A stretch of DNA of 64,000 nucleotides from Lacipirellula parvula. Lineage in GTDB: Bacteria > Planctomycetota > Planctomycetia > Pirellulales > Lacipirellulaceae. Below the pieces are notes generated by a model that was not told where the DNA came from, made no database searches, and saw only the letters and a list, made by a program, of their open reading frames with translations. Both the position numbers and the translations under genes were made by a program. The stretch's first letter is position 1. Each line of letters opens with the position of its first letter. Location: the NCBI RefSeq assembly GCF_009177095.1, contig NZ_AP021861.1, forward strand, positions 2,710,501 through 2,774,500, written 5' to 3'. Positions 63,553-64,000 of this stretch are shown in pieces.

Positions 63553-64000
63553 TCAACGAGCGTTTGATGCGTCGCCGCTCTTCTCGGGCTCGATCGCCAC
63601 CTCAAACCGCCCCGACGAATCAGCCATCCCGCGCGGCATCGCTGCCGTGTTGAACTCCGCAACCAAATCGCCTGCGTGATCGACGGCGATTAGCCCGGCC
63701 GTATCCTTCGGCAAGCGGTCGCGGACTTGCACAATCGCCGCGTCGGCCAGCGAAACGTCCGCGTAACGCATCCGCGCCGCGACGTCGTAACACACGGCGT
63801 TGCGGATGAACAGCTCGCCGACGCCGGTGCCGGAGATCGCGCACGTTTTGTTATCAGCGTACGTGCCGGCGCCGATGATCGGCGAATCGCCGATGCGTCC
63901 ATACTTTTTCATCGCCAATCCGCCGGTCGACGTGGCGGCGGCGAGATTTCCATGCGTGTCGAGCGCGACGCAGCCGACGGTGCCGTAGTGATCGGGGGCC
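63553..64000 (-). CDS. Isoaspartyl peptidase/L-asparaginase family (Ntn hydrolase), 3' part
   Basis: The frame stays open to the window edge, so the N-terminal part is missing. Seen: [21 protein letters not shown], where Thr begins the mature subunit and is the nucleophile, [34 protein letters not shown] and the C-terminal [16 protein letters not shown]. Members cut beta-aspartyl or GlcNAc-Asn bonds. The first Met inside the window (63918) is internal and not the true start. Confidence 0.88.
   Translation of the reverse strand, partial: APDHYGTVGCVALDTHGNLAAATSTGGLAMKKYGRIGDSPIIGAGTYADNKTCAISGTGVGELFIRNAVCYDVAARMRYADVSLADAAIVQVRDRLPKDTAGLIAVDHAGDLVAEFNTAAMPRGMADSSGRFEVAIEPEKSGDASNAR

Noticed and set aside
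62721-63662. Minus-strand frame of 313 codons over the esterase gene
   Set aside because: Antisense to a clear alpha/beta hydrolase with nucleophile elbow and signal peptide.
1-64000. CRISPR arrays, rRNA, tRNA and intact insertion sequences
   Set aside because: No regularly spaced repeats, cloverleaf patterns, rRNA-like stretches or transposase with inverted repeats were recognised by eye; a covariance-model scan would be decisive.

Overview
The window looks like a piece of a Planctomycetota chromosome, most likely Pirellulales. Evidence from the sequence: a giant parallel beta-helix surface protein with the planctomycetal N-terminal signature LETRQMLAGD, three DUF1559 pseudopilin-like proteins, several PEP-CTERM and dockerin-type proteins, a BlaI/M56 pair, a sulfatase, and many sugar-acid and sialidase-fold enzymes. 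No rRNA, tRNA, CRISPR array or intact insertion sequence was seen. Both ends cut through genes.

Layout. (1) 1-7880: 3' part of the window-edge giant adhesin on the minus strand (at least 2626 codons), with a leader hairpin and a candidate promoter. (2) 7881-9475: mostly gene-free, with a probable integrase remnant. (3) 9.5-16.8 kb: fumarase and malic enzyme, a small membrane methyltransferase, a damaged glycosyltransferase, and a DUF1559-BlaI-M56 operon. Two copies of a 19-bp motif suggest BlaI sites. (4) 16.9-22.0 kb: three secreted PEP-CTERM/dockerin proteins that share modules. (5) 22.0-37.7 kb: a regulated catabolic locus. It holds a GntR/LacI-type repressor, SGNH esterase, Ca-binding lipoprotein, pseudopilin, Tat-exported sialidase-fold protein, mutarotase, enolase-superfamily dehydratase, D-2-hydroxyacid dehydrogenase, sulfatase, beta-propeller protein, Na+ symporter and amidohydrolase. 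(6) 37.7-47.4 kb: a second, paralogous GntR/LacI regulator with SDR, Gfo/Idh/MocA, 3-hydroxyacyl-CoA-type dehydrogenase, HpcH/HpaI aldolase, amidohydrolase, two PLP enzymes and an M19 dipeptidase. (7) 47.4-51.8 kb: a secreted sialidase-like protein and a HisD-like/FAH/RidA operon. (8) 52.4-58.5 kb: PEP-CTERM proteins, a pseudopilin, an ECF-like sigma factor with a putative anti-sigma partner, and a PQQ-type sugar dehydrogenase. (9) 59-64 kb: Ldh-type dehydrogenase, GH36 alpha-galactosidase, esterase and the 3' end of an isoaspartyl peptidase.

The main discovery is a five-copy palindromic operator (half-site ACANNNTGTNC) spread over 25 kb. At four sites it sits directly on the -10 hexamer of a sigma70-like promoter. 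The sites are in front of the first GntR/LacI gene itself, a pseudopilin, the mutarotase-dehydratase-dehydrogenase operon, the sulfatase/propeller-symporter divergon, and the distant HisD-FAH-RidA operon. This defines a coherent regulon that links surface enzymes, uptake and intracellular oxidation of an unidentified, probably acidic or sulfated sugar. No canonical sialate lyase or kinase (NanA, NanK, NanE) is present, so the sialidase-fold proteins probably serve a different pathway. A plausible route is oxidation, lactone opening, dehydration, then cleavage by the FAH or HpaI enzyme.
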